Notes: generated by a model from the letters alone, not told the origin. Positions 1 through 6,011 are shown, counted from the first letter of the stretch. The stretch is 8,044 nt of DNA from CAYGZA01 sp964354135 (GCA_964354135.1 CAYGZA010000310.1:1-8044), one strand, 5' to 3'. Numbers and translations are program-made.

Positions 1-1110
1 ATGTTCGTAGAGCGCCGTGCCGTCGAAGCGCATCAATCCGTGGCCGTCGCGGGGGAAATGGGCCGGCACCCAGTCCACCAGCACGCCGATGCCGTTGCGG
101 TGGCACAGGTCGACGAAGTACATGAAGTCGTGCGGCGTCCCGTAGCGGGAGGTCACCGCGAAATAGCCGACCGTCTGGTAGCCCCAACTGGCCGAAAGCG
201 GATGCTCGCTCACCGGCAAGAGCTCGACGTGCGTGTAGCCCATCTCCTTGACGTAGTCGACCAGCCCGTGGGCCGATTCGCGGTAGGTGAGCCAGCGGTT
301 GGGATCGTCGCCGGGCCGCTTCCAGCTTCCCAGGTGGACCTCGTAGATCGAGACCGGCTGTTCCAGCCAATGGGTTTCCCGCCGGCGGGCAAGCCATTCG
401 GCGTCGTGCCAGTGGAAGCGGTTCACGTCGACCACTTTGGAGGCGGTCCGCGGCGGCACCTCCGCGGCAAACCCGATCGGATCCGACTTCTCGAACACGT
501 GGTTGTGGTGCCGCAGCGAGAACTTGTAGAGCGTCCCTTCTCCAAGTCCGGGCACAAAAAGCTCCCAGAAGCCGCTGGGGATGTGCTTGCGCATCGGATG
601 GCGGCGGTTGTCCCAGCCGTTGAAGTCGCCGACGACGCTGACGCTCGTCGCATCGGGGGCCCAGACCGCGAAGTTGACCCCCTCCACGCCGTCGATCGCG
701 CGCAATTGCGCACCCAGCTTCTCGTACATCCGCCAGTGCCGCCCCTCGTTCAACAGGTGGAAGTCGTAATCGGTCAGCAGGTGCGGAAACGAATAGGGAT
801 CGTGCATGGTCGCCTTCTTGCCGCCTTCGTCGGCCACACGCAGCATGTACCGCGACGGCCCGCTCCGCAAAGCGACGGGACAAATCGCCTCAAACAGCCC
901 GGCAGGATGGATGCGGCGCATCGGGTGAGCCGCTTCCGCGTGGCCCGGGTCAATCACCCACGCCTGCGTCGAGTGCGGCAGGTACGCACGCACCGCCAAC
1001 GCCCGGCGCCCGGAGTCGCTGACCTCGTGCGGTCCCAATAGCTCAAAAGGGTTCTCGTGTCGTCCTTCAACCAGTTGCCCTATCTTATCCAAAGGAAGGG
1101 TAGTTCGCAC
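1..1110 (-). CDS. glgB: 1,4-alpha-glucan branching enzyme, N-terminal 370 residues (cut by window edge)
   Basis: GlgB introduces alpha-1,6 branches into glycogen in the cytoplasm. The 370 visible codons run without a stop to the window edge; the family is usually 630-730 residues, so the second half is missing here. Residues about 18-120 match the extra N1 module of long GlgB proteins (ENPFELLGPHEV near the start). Residues about 148-167 are the CBM48 module (AVWAPDATSVSVVGDFNGWD). IYEVHLGSWKR at 255-265 opens the GH13 barrel, followed by the HVELLPVSEHPL and GYQTVGYFAVTSRYG blocks and the first GH13 conserved region, DWVPAHFP, at 346-353, then FDGTALYEH. The catalytic Asp and Glu lie beyond the window. 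The start is GTG at 1110, chosen because a strong Shine-Dalgarno sequence, TAAGGAGG (1116-1123), lies 5 nt upstream. The gene is 110 nt downstream of the RNase H-like gene on the same strand. No GlgA, GlgC or GlgP gene is adjacent. Confidence 0.96.
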   Translation of the reverse strand, partial: MRTTLPLDKIGQLVEGRHENPFELLGPHEVSDSGRRALAVRAYLPHSTQAWVIDPGHAEAAHPMRRIHPAGLFEAICPVALRSGPSRYMLRVADEGGKKATMHDPYSFPHLLTDYDFHLLNEGRHWRMYEKLGAQLRAIDGVEGVNFAVWAPDATSVSVVGDFNGWDNRRHPMRKHIPSGFWELFVPGLGEGTLYKFSLRHHNHVFEKSDPIGFAAEVPPRTASKVVDVNRFHWHDAEWLARRRETHWLEQPVSIYEVHLGSWKRPGDDPNRWLTYRESAHGLVDYVKEMGYTHVELLPVSEHPLSASWGYQTVGYFAVTSRYGTPHDFMYFVDLCHRNGIGVLVDWVPAHFPRDGHGLMRFDGTALYEH

Positions 1111-1194
1111 TTTAGCCTCCTTACATCCTAGCTGTTCGTCAAGCCGGCCAATCGAGCAAACTTGCGGAACCGTCCAAGGAATAGACCCACCACA

Positions 1195-1209
1195 GGGGGT
1201 ACTTCCCCC
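1195..1209 (-). repeat. GC-only hairpin between the RNase H-like gene and glgB
   Basis: GGGGG, TACTT, CCCCC form a 5-bp stem with a 5-nt loop, starting 12 nt after the RNase H-like stop codon. There is no T-run after it on the minus strand, so it is not a standard intrinsic terminator. It could slow polymerase or protect the mRNA 3' end, or it could be chance. The rest of 1111-1220 shows only the glgB Shine-Dalgarno sequence and no convincing promoter. Confidence 0.3.
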
Positions 1210-1220
1210 GCATCGGAGGG

Positions 1221-1829
1221 TCAGCCGAACCACAGGCACGGGTTCAGTGCGGTTCCGAGCCGGGCCAGCCGCCGCCTCGACTTCCCGCCGACCGTCAGGA
1301 CCCAGCGGCCGAGTCGGCCGAGCAAGCCCGCCAAGCGGTCCCGCAGACGGTTTCCATGGGGACCTCGCTCAGCCGTTTGCCCGTCTTGGGAGGCGCGGAG
1401 ATGGTCTTCGCCGCAGCCGTTGAGGTGGGGGCGGTCGAGCCGGTACAATCGGCAATCGACATTGTGGTATTCCAGGGCCCGATCTACGCGTTGCCAGAGG
1501 TCGAGGTCCTTGACCGGGACCATTCGCCCGAAGCTTTCCCACCGCCAGCCATTGTGGCGCCACTCGAAAAGGCCGCGGCGAATCCCCTCCCGCACATAGG
1601 GGCTGGGAGTCACCAGCGTAACTCGCGATGGCTGTTCCAGGGCCTCCAAGCCGCGGACGATGCTCAAGAGTTCCAGGCGTTCCCCCTGAACGCCGGGTTC
1701 CGTGTCGGTAGCTTCCAGGCGTTGCGAGCCGTCCCTTGCGCGAAGGACGAATCGCCATCGCCCCGTTTCATCGTCCTGACTGCGATCCGAGAGCGAGAAC
1801 AAGAGGTAGTGGGGTCCTGCGGCGTTCAT
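1221..1829 (-). CDS. RNase HI-fold protein with substituted active site
   Basis: This 202-residue protein aligns with RNase HI over residues about 8-130. ERLELLSIVRGLEAL (50-64) matches the helix carrying Glu48 of the E. coli enzyme, and Glu53 is retained. VTLVTPSPYVREGI (70-83) matches the strand holding Asp70 (STDSQYV), but that Asp is Pro75. MVPVKDLDLWQRVDRAL (103-119) matches the KPVKNVDLWQRLDAAL segment very well. The KGH and final Asp elements (Asp134 in E. coli) are absent. The FTDGS strand with Asp10 appears as FSLSDRS, with no Asp in the equivalent place. A basic tail (about 150-202, Arg/Leu/Gly rich) replaces the C-terminal part of the domain. Classical RNase H hydrolysis of RNA in RNA:DNA hybrids is therefore unlikely; nucleic-acid binding or an unknown role is more probable. 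The ATG at 1829 is the only start between it and the in-frame upstream TGA, and there is no clear Shine-Dalgarno sequence. A candidate promoter lies about 160 nt upstream. Confidence 0.8.
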   Translation of the reverse strand: MNAAGPHYLLFSLSDRSQDDETGRWRFVLRARDGSQRLEATDTEPGVQGERLELLSIVRGLEALEQPSRVTLVTPSPYVREGIRRGLFEWRHNGWRWESFGRMVPVKDLDLWQRVDRALEYHNVDCRLYRLDRPHLNGCGEDHLRASQDGQTAERGPHGNRLRDRLAGLLGRLGRWVLTVGGKSRRRLARLGTALNPCLWFG

Positions 1830-1880
1830 GGCGGGGGTGTTCTTACCAAGTCCTCATTTTCAAGGCACTTACGGCTGCTT

Positions 1881-1919
1881 CCCGCCCCGTCCGCAGGCGA
1901 TTGTGGGTCCGCGGGCGGG
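1881..1919 (-). repeat. GC-rich stem in the leader of the RNase H-like gene
   Basis: CCCGCCC (1881-1887) and GGGCGGG (1913-1919) form a 7-bp stem with a 25-nt loop. It lies 52 nt upstream of the ATG at 1829 and inside the long leader implied by the candidate promoter at 1996-2023. No T-run follows it closely. A leader-control function is possible but not shown. Confidence 0.25.
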
Positions 1920-1995
1920 GCTCGGCCGATTGGGAACGAGGAAGGCGATATCTAGCCAGATTTCCTTATCGGCAACCGTGACCCATATTCACCAG

Positions 1996-2023
1996 ATTAT
2001 CCGCTCTCCATACTCAATCGCAA
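1996..2023 (-). promoter_or_regulatory. Candidate sigma70-type promoter for the RNase H-like gene
   Basis: On the minus strand, TTGCGA (2018-2023) and GATAAT (1996-2001) are separated by 16 nt. They match the -35 and -10 consensus at 4/6 and 5/6 positions. It lies in the 225-nt gap after the AnmK-like gene, in an AT-richer patch of a GC-rich region. If real, it would give an mRNA leader of about 160 nt and make this gene (and perhaps glgB) independent of the upstream pair. Confidence 0.4.
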
Positions 2024-2054
2024 GGCGAACTGGCGCTCCGGTCCGCCACGGTGG

Positions 2055-3341
2055 TCATAGGGCGGCCCGGAGCGGCCGGACCACGGGCCGGCTGTTGGCC
2101 ATCTCGGTCAGGAGCCGCTGCCAGCTTTGGGGGGACCCCGGGGTGAGCCGGCCGAGGACCCGGGGGACGTCGGTCCCGGTCAACTCGGGGCGATTGCTCG
2201 GCACTTGATCCAAGTGGAATAGCGCCAAGAGTGCGATGGAGGCGGGGCCGAGGGCCTCGCCCTCGATGCCCAATTCATCCACGCGGACCAGCGGTGCTTC
2301 GGGGAAGAGCGTGGCGATCTCCCGTAGGAGCATGCCGTTGTGCTGCCCGCCGCCGGTAAACACGACTTGATCAACGGTCACGTCCTCGGGCATTCGCTTG
2401 TGGATGGCCAGGGCAACCGTTTCGGCAATGAAATGGGTTGCCGTGCAAAGCAGGTCGCGGACGGACCAGCCTGTCTGGACGGCCATTTGCAGGGCGTCAA
2501 CCAGGTACCGTTCGGGTCGGACCCCCCGGGGCTGCCATCGCGGCAGCGGACGGCGGAGATACGGGTCGGCCATCCAGTGCTCGATCAGCTCGTCCAGCCG
2601 TCTGCCCTGAACCGCGAATCGCCCGCCGGGGTCGAACGCCTGCTCGTTGCCAGTGAGCCGCTGCACCAGGAGGTCCAACAGCCGCATGCCGGGCCCGACG
2701 TCGAACCCCAGGACGCGCGGCTCGCCATGTTCGAGGTCGCGGGGGAGAAAGCTCAGCCGGGTCGTCCGCCCCAGGTCGAGCAGCACTCGATTGAGCCCTG
2801 GGGCCCTCAGGAGGACCCATTCCGCAAGCGGGGTGAGCGGGCCTCCCAGGCCGCCGCGGGCTACGTCGCGGGCGGGGAACGCATCGATCACGTTCAGGCC
2901 GGTCAATTCGGCCAGCCGTGCGGCATCGCAGAGGCCGAGGTAGCCCATCCGGGCGCCATGGCCGGTGCTCCACAGGCCGGGATCGTGCACCCCGATGGCC
3001 AGAATTCGTGCCGGCGCGACGCCGGCCTGCGCGAGCAGGGCGTTTACCACGGAGGCTTGCAGCTCGGCCAAGAGGGCCCGCAGGGCGGCCGCCCCTTCGA
3101 GGGCGGCGGCAGGGGGCACTGCGGCCCCAGGGCCCGTAAGCTGAGCAAACAGCGAGGCTACGTCCTTGGGCACCTCGGCGATCATCCCGTCGACGATCTC
3201 CGCCCGGAGGCCCAGCGCCTGCCCGCCGGCGGCCACCAGGGTCGCCGCCAGCCGGCTACAGTCCGAGGCAACCAAGACCCCGACGGTCCAACGCCGTTGG
3301 TCGGCGGGGCGGTGCCTGTCGATTTGCAGAATCGTGGCCAT
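2055..3341 (-). CDS. AnmK-like (anhydro-N-acetylmuramic acid kinase family) protein, divergent active site
   Basis: AnmK normally phosphorylates 1,6-anhydro-MurNAc during peptidoglycan recycling in the cytoplasm. This 428-residue protein (family usually about 370-390) follows AnmK from end to end: AIGVHDPGLW (115-124), LTGLNVIDAFPARDVARGGL (146-165, compare [20 protein letters not shown]), GFDVGPG (212-218), WMADPYLRRPLP (256-267), GGGQHN (330-335) and VDELGIEGEALGPASIALLA near the end. Several signature motifs have changed. SGTSLDG near the N-terminus is VASDCSR (24-30), CHGQT is VHDPG, NIGGIAN is DLGRTTR (189-195), and PKSTGRE has become a stretch without that signature. Asp214, equivalent to the Asp of GFDTGPGN that I take to be the proposed catalytic base, is retained. 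ATP and sugar binding are therefore doubtful, and kinase activity should not be assumed. The ATG at 3341 is 5 nt after the stop of the amidotransferase-like gene, which indicates co-transcription and likely translational coupling. Confidence 0.82.
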   Translation of the reverse strand: MATILQIDRHRPADQRRWTVGVLVASDCSRLAATLVAAGGQALGLRAEIVDGMIAEVPKDVASLFAQLTGPGAAVPPAAALEGAAALRALLAELQASVVNALLAQAGVAPARILAIGVHDPGLWSTGHGARMGYLGLCDAARLAELTGLNVIDAFPARDVARGGLGGPLTPLAEWVLLRAPGLNRVLLDLGRTTRLSFLPRDLEHGEPRVLGFDVGPGMRLLDLLVQRLTGNEQAFDPGGRFAVQGRRLDELIEHWMADPYLRRPLPRWQPRGVRPERYLVDALQMAVQTGWSVRDLLCTATHFIAETVALAIHKRMPEDVTVDQVVFTGGGQHNGMLLREIATLFPEAPLVRVDELGIEGEALGPASIALLALFHLDQVPSNRPELTGTDVPRVLGRLTPGSPQSWQRLLTEMANSRPVVRPLRAAL

Positions 3342-3346
3342 CCCGG

Positions 3347-4093
3347 TCAGGCGACCATCCGCATTTCGGGGACCTTCCCGGCCGCCCCAACGAGGAATTC
3401 CTCAAAGATCCGCAGGTCGAGGGCCGAAGCGGACTCGCTCTCGGGGTGGAACTGGGTGCCGAAGGCAAACCAATCGTCCATGACGCTCTCGATCGCCTCG
3501 ACGATCCCATCCGGGCAGCGGGCGGTAACGGCGAAGCCCGGGGCGACCTCGTCGATCGCCATGTGGTGCATGCTGTTGACGCGGATCTCTCCTTCGCCGT
3601 ATACCCGCTCCATCAGCGACCCGGGCTCCACGACCAGGGCGTGGCGATGGGCCGGGTCGATGAGGTCCGAGTGCGGAATGGCCCGCGGCACGTCCTCGGG
3701 GATGTGGAGGAAGAGGTTTCCTCCCTGCTGAACGTTGAGCAGTTGCACTCCCACGCCGATGCCGAACACCGGCATCCGCCGCCGGGCGATCAGGTCCATC
3801 AGGGTGCGGTCGCACCCTTCTCGCCGCGGGTCGAGCAGCCGGACCGAGGGGTGGAGCATGAACCCGTCGTGGCGCGGGTCGAGGTCCGCGCCGCCGATCA
3901 TCATAACCCCATCGAGCAGGTCGAGAACGCGGTTCAGGTCGTGCCGATCCATGATCGGCGGGATGATCAACGGGACGGCGCCTACCTTACACAGGGAGTC
4001 ATAATAGCCGTCGCAGAGGAAAGTGAACGCCGGGGCGTCTTTCCGGGCGGAACGGTAGTCTGCGTTGATTCCGATCAAAGGCTTGGCGGTCAT
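3347..4093 (-). CDS. Class I glutamine amidotransferase-fold protein (peptidase C26/PuuD-like) lacking the catalytic cysteine
   Basis: This 248-residue protein matches the gamma-glutamyl-GABA hydrolase (PuuD)/C26 family in length and motifs. PLIGINADY opens the fold (5-13), and VGAVPLIIPP is at 37-46. DGVMMIGGADLDP (61-73) corresponds to the GGGDVDP loop. MPVFGIGVGVQLLNV (107-121) is the nucleophile elbow. GGNLFLHIPED, VNSMHHMAI (172-180) and GTQFHPE (212-218) follow. The family elbow is PxLGICRGxQ; here the Cys position is Gly113, encoded by GGC, and the next Arg is Val114. His216 and Glu218 of the triad remain. Hydrolysis of gamma-glutamyl amides by the usual Cys mechanism therefore looks impossible; a binding or regulatory role is more likely. 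The ATG at 4093 is supported by CCAGGAGG (4101-4108) with a 7-nt spacer. The stop lies 5 nt before the AnmK-like start. Confidence 0.85.
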   Translation of the reverse strand: MTAKPLIGINADYRSARKDAPAFTFLCDGYYDSLCKVGAVPLIIPPIMDRHDLNRVLDLLDGVMMIGGADLDPRHDGFMLHPSVRLLDPRREGCDRTLMDLIARRRMPVFGIGVGVQLLNVQQGGNLFLHIPEDVPRAIPHSDLIDPAHRHALVVEPGSLMERVYGEGEIRVNSMHHMAIDEVAPGFAVTARCPDGIVEAIESVMDDWFAFGTQFHPESESASALDLRIFEEFLVGAAGKVPEMRMVA

Positions 4094-4107
4094 CGAGTAC
4101 CCTCCTG

Positions 4108-4124
4108 GGACACGTCCTGTGTCC
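4108..4124 (-). promoter_or_regulatory. Inverted repeat at the ribosome-binding site of the amidotransferase-like gene
   Basis: GGACAC (4108-4113) and GTGTCC (4119-4124) form a perfect 6-bp inverted repeat with a 5-nt spacer. It touches the 5' side of the Shine-Dalgarno sequence (AGGAGG, 4101-4106), about 14 nt before the ATG. In RNA it would form a hairpin next to the ribosome-binding site; in DNA it could be an operator. No convincing promoter was found for the pair in 4125-4366. Confidence 0.35.
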
Positions 4125-4366
4125 GCTCTTAGGTAAGACGGGAGATAACCCGATAAGGCACTCGTTGCCGGCGCGGCTCAGAGGAGAAAAGAGACCCCCA
4201 ACTGCACGGGGCAGCGTCCCCGCGCGTCGAACGCAGACAAGAGCCTGAGCACGGAGTCGGCATGGCGCGTCGGTCCTTGACGCCCAGTCCTCAAGCAATG
4301 TCCACCGGTCGGTCCCACCTGACTCGGATACCAAACCGGAACGATGTCCTTATCGTAGAACCCTGC
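4125..4366. other. Non-coding stretch between the divergent units, left part
   Basis: No open frame here has codon use, a Shine-Dalgarno sequence or motifs that suggest a gene. The promoter of the amidotransferase-like/AnmK-like pair should lie here on the minus strand, but I found no -35/-10 pair good enough to call. A short direct repeat of TTATC occurs near 4145-4160. Confidence 0.4.
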
Positions 4367-4563
4367 AAACTCCTGAGCTTGGGATGTGTCTGCGTCGGTC
4401 GAGGGTGCAAGTCACCGGGGAGTTTAGGCGGCGCCCCGCCACCGTGCAATCAAGCTAGGTACATTTTGCGGTATTCGCCCTACCGCCCACCAGGTATTGT
4501 GCTGACAGCGTTGCTAGCAGTGTGGGTTTCCGCAAGCGTGCGACCCGTTTGCCGGTCGCTTTT
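4367..4563 (+). ncRNA. Candidate structured RNA ending in an intrinsic terminator (non-coding RNA or riboswitch-like leader)
   Basis: Several complementary segments are packed into about 200 nt. AAACTCC (4367-4373) pairs with GGAGTTT (4419-4425). AGCTTG (4376-4381) pairs with CAAGCT (4451-4456), and the flanking CCT (4372-4374) can pair with AGG (4457-4459) around one bulged G. These two helices cross, so together they would make a pseudoknot; the outer CCT extension competes with the first helix for two bases. Inside are GGTG/CACC (4404-4407/4413-4416) and GGCGG/CCGCC (4427-4431/4436-4440). GCGGTA/TACCGC (4468-4473/4481-4486) follows. The block ends at the terminator-like hairpin 4540-4563. 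The string GGTGCAAGTC followed by CCCCGCCACCGTG recalls the core of cobalamin riboswitches in GC-rich bacteria, but I see neither the upstream GGGAA nor the downstream B12 box, so that identity is weak. No clear promoter was found upstream. A separate candidate promoter for the OleA-like gene lies after the terminator, which favours an independent transcript. Confidence 0.4.
4540..4563 (+). terminator. Probable intrinsic terminator of the candidate structured RNA
   Basis: GCGACC (4540-4545) and GGTCGC (4554-4559) form a 6-bp stem with an 8-nt loop, followed by TTTT (4560-4563). A competing small hairpin, CGCA/TGCG at 4531-4542, overlaps its 5' arm; this is the arrangement expected of an attenuator or riboswitch switch, though it may be chance. 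Confidence 0.5.
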
Positions 4564-4588
4564 CGTCTCTTGGTGGTTTCTTGGTGAG

Positions 4589-4682
4589 CCGGTTTCCCTG
4601 CTACAGTGTCCGTTTTCCGGCCGGTTTTCCACAGGCCGCCAGGTCACCGGGCCACGGCCGCCCTCTTTACCCCGGTTTTGCC
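4589..4682 (+). repeat. Four imperfect CCGGTTTTCC-like repeats upstream of the OleA-like gene
   Basis: Variants of the same decamer begin at 4589 (CCGGTTTCCC), 4610 (CCGTTTTCCGG), 4621 (CCGGTTTTCC) and 4672 (CCGGTTTTGCC). The offsets of 21, 11 and 51 nt are close to whole helical turns. They precede and overlap the candidate promoter and could be binding sites for one regulator. Confidence 0.3.
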
Positions 4683-4694
4683 GGCGGCTATGCT
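4666..4694 (+). promoter_or_regulatory. Candidate promoter of the OleA-like gene
   Basis: TTTACC (4666-4671) and TATGCT (4689-4694) are separated by 17 nt and each match the sigma70 consensus at 4/6 positions. The implied start near 4701 gives a leader of about 47 nt. A weaker alternative is TTGGTG (4581-4586) with TACAGT (4602-4607), spaced 15 nt. Confidence 0.3.
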
Positions 4695-4747
4695 GGGAAG
4701 CTCCACCCAACGCCGCCGCGCGGCCATTTTCGCCGATCAGAGCCCCG

Positions 4748-5887
4748 ATGCAATACCAAAACGTCTGCCTGGAGACCTTTGCCTGCACGCTGCCCGAGGA
4801 AGTGGTCACCTCGGAGCAGATTGAGGCCTGGCTGGCCCCCCTGTATCGCCGCCTGCGGCTCCCCGAGGGACGCCTGGAGCTGATGACCGGCATCGTCCAG
4901 CGCCGGTTTTGGCCTCGCGGGACGCTTCCCAGCCAAATGAGCGCCGCTTCCGCCGAGAAGGCGATCCGCCTGGCCGGGCTCGACAAGCGGCACATTGGCG
5001 CCCTGGTCCACGGGTCGGTCTGCCGCGACTACTTGGAGCCGGCCACCGCCTGCCGGGTACACCACCGGCTTGGACTCCTGCCCGAGTGCCTGATCTACGA
5101 CGTCTCCAACGCGTGCCTCGGGCTGTTGGACGGCGTCGTTCAGGTGGCCGACATGATCGAGCTGGGCCACATCCGGGCGGGCATCGTCGCCGGCACCGAG
5201 AGCAGCCGGACGTTGGTGGAGCAGACGGTTCGAGCGCTCAATGAAGACGCCTCCCTGAGCCGCACCAACGTAAAGCGGGCGATGGCCTCGCTGACGATCG
5301 GCTCGGGCAGCGCAGCCGTGCTCCTGGTGGACCGGCGTTTGAGCCGCACCGGCAACCGGCTGCTGGGGGGCATGGCGTGGGCCAATACCGCGTGGTGCGA
5401 GCTTTGCTTCGGCGGGCGCGACGTGAGCATCGGCGGGAACGGCCGGCCGCTCATGTGGACCGACTCCGAATCGCTCCTCGAAGAAGGGATCCGAACCGCG
5501 GCGGAGGTCTTCCCGAGGTTCTTAGAGTCGGTCGGCTGGGACGCGGCCGAGATCGACAAGACCTTCTGCCACCAGGTGGGCCGCGCCCATCGCAAGATGC
5601 TCTTCGAGGCCCTCGAGCTCAACCCCGCCCTGGATTACTCGACGCTGGAGTGGTTGGGCAACACCGGCTCGGTCGCCCTGCCGATCACCGCGGCAATGGG
5701 CGTTCACAGCAAGCACCTCGCCACGGGCGACCGCGTGGCGCTCTTGGGCATCGGCTCGGGAATCAATGCCCTCGCGCTTGGAGTCGAGTGGCAGAAGAGC
5801 CTGGTGGATGACCAAGCGTGTCCGGTGTGTCCACCGCCCGCCAGGGTGGAATTGCAGCCGGGCGTGTGCCCGCGTTGTGAGCTGTAA
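4748..5887 (+). CDS. OleA/FabH-like thiolase-fold ketoacyl synthase with a C-terminal CxxC pair
   Basis: This 379-residue protein belongs to the 3-oxoacyl-ACP synthase III superfamily. OleA-type members join two fatty acyl-CoAs head to head, giving a beta-keto acid for long-chain olefin synthesis. The family triad is present: Cys123 (DVSNACLGLL), His275 (CHQVGRAH) and Asn305 (LGNTGSVALP). RDYLEPATA contains Glu97, matching the OleA-specific catalytic Glu117 (SRDYLEPSTA in Xanthomonas OleA as I recall it). The Glu-to-Cys distance is 26 residues in both. The end of the domain, LLGIGSGINALALGVEW (332-348), also matches OleA (LLGIGSGLNCSMAEVVW). The true substrate is unknown, since no oleB, oleC or oleD is next to it here. 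After the domain comes a tail with CPVC (358-361) and CPRC (374-377), a possible zinc knuckle. The ATG at 4748 starts the conserved domain; the frame stays open upstream to 4262, but that part has no family similarity. The Shine-Dalgarno sequence is weak. Confidence 0.88.
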   Translation: MQYQNVCLETFACTLPEEVVTSEQIEAWLAPLYRRLRLPEGRLELMTGIVQRRFWPRGTLPSQMSAASAEKAIRLAGLDKRHIGALVHGSVCRDYLEPATACRVHHRLGLLPECLIYDVSNACLGLLDGVVQVADMIELGHIRAGIVAGTESSRTLVEQTVRALNEDASLSRTNVKRAMASLTIGSGSAAVLLVDRRLSRTGNRLLGGMAWANTAWCELCFGGRDVSIGGNGRPLMWTDSESLLEEGIRTAAEVFPRFLESVGWDAAEIDKTFCHQVGRAHRKMLFEALELNPALDYSTLEWLGNTGSVALPITAAMGVHSKHLATGDRVALLGIGSGINALALGVEWQKSLVDDQACPVCPPPARVELQPGVCPRCEL

Positions 5888-5974
5888 GCCGGCGCGGCTC
5901 GCGGTCTTCAGGGAGGGCTTTGCCCACCCGTATTGTGGGGCCGCCGTGCGGGTTTCCGAAGTCGCTAAGATTTT

Positions 5975-5987
5975 GGAACTCTGTTCC
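5975..5987 (+). repeat. 13-bp palindrome upstream of the rpsR promoter
   Basis: GGAAC, TCT, GTTCC form a perfect inverted repeat with a 3-nt centre, 25 nt upstream of the candidate -35 box of rpsR. It could be an operator or a short hairpin at the 3' end of the upstream transcript. A second short hairpin, GGGC/GCCC, lies at 5915-5925, 28 nt after the stop of the OleA-like gene. Neither has a T-run, so no intrinsic terminator can be called for that gene. Confidence 0.25.
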
Positions 5988-6011
5988 CCGTCCTATGATC
6001 CTCGGCCCGGG

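Noticed and set aside
1..1041. Long open frame on the plus strand (346 residues)
   Set aside because: It lies opposite glgB, whose protein is clearly recognisable; the plus-strand translation has no family motifs and starts at the window edge.
2340..3731. 463-residue open frame on the plus strand
   Set aside because: It spans the junction of the AnmK-like and amidotransferase-like genes on the opposite strand. It is a GC-rich mirror frame with low-complexity composition.
4400..4456. Confident call of a cobalamin riboswitch
   Set aside because: Only the GGTGCAAGTC and CCGCCACCGTG strings resemble it. The spacing is wider than usual, and the GGGAA and B12-box elements are not found; no B12-related gene follows.
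4251..4460. tRNA or tmRNA in the gap, suggested by the T-arm-like string GGGTGCAAGTCACC
   Set aside because: No acceptor stem, anticodon arm or CCA-compatible 3' end could be fitted around it.
4262..4747. Upstream extension of the OleA-like gene in the same open frame
   Set aside because: The added 162 residues show no family similarity, and the candidate RNA, terminator and promoter lie within them. The domain begins at the ATG at 4748.
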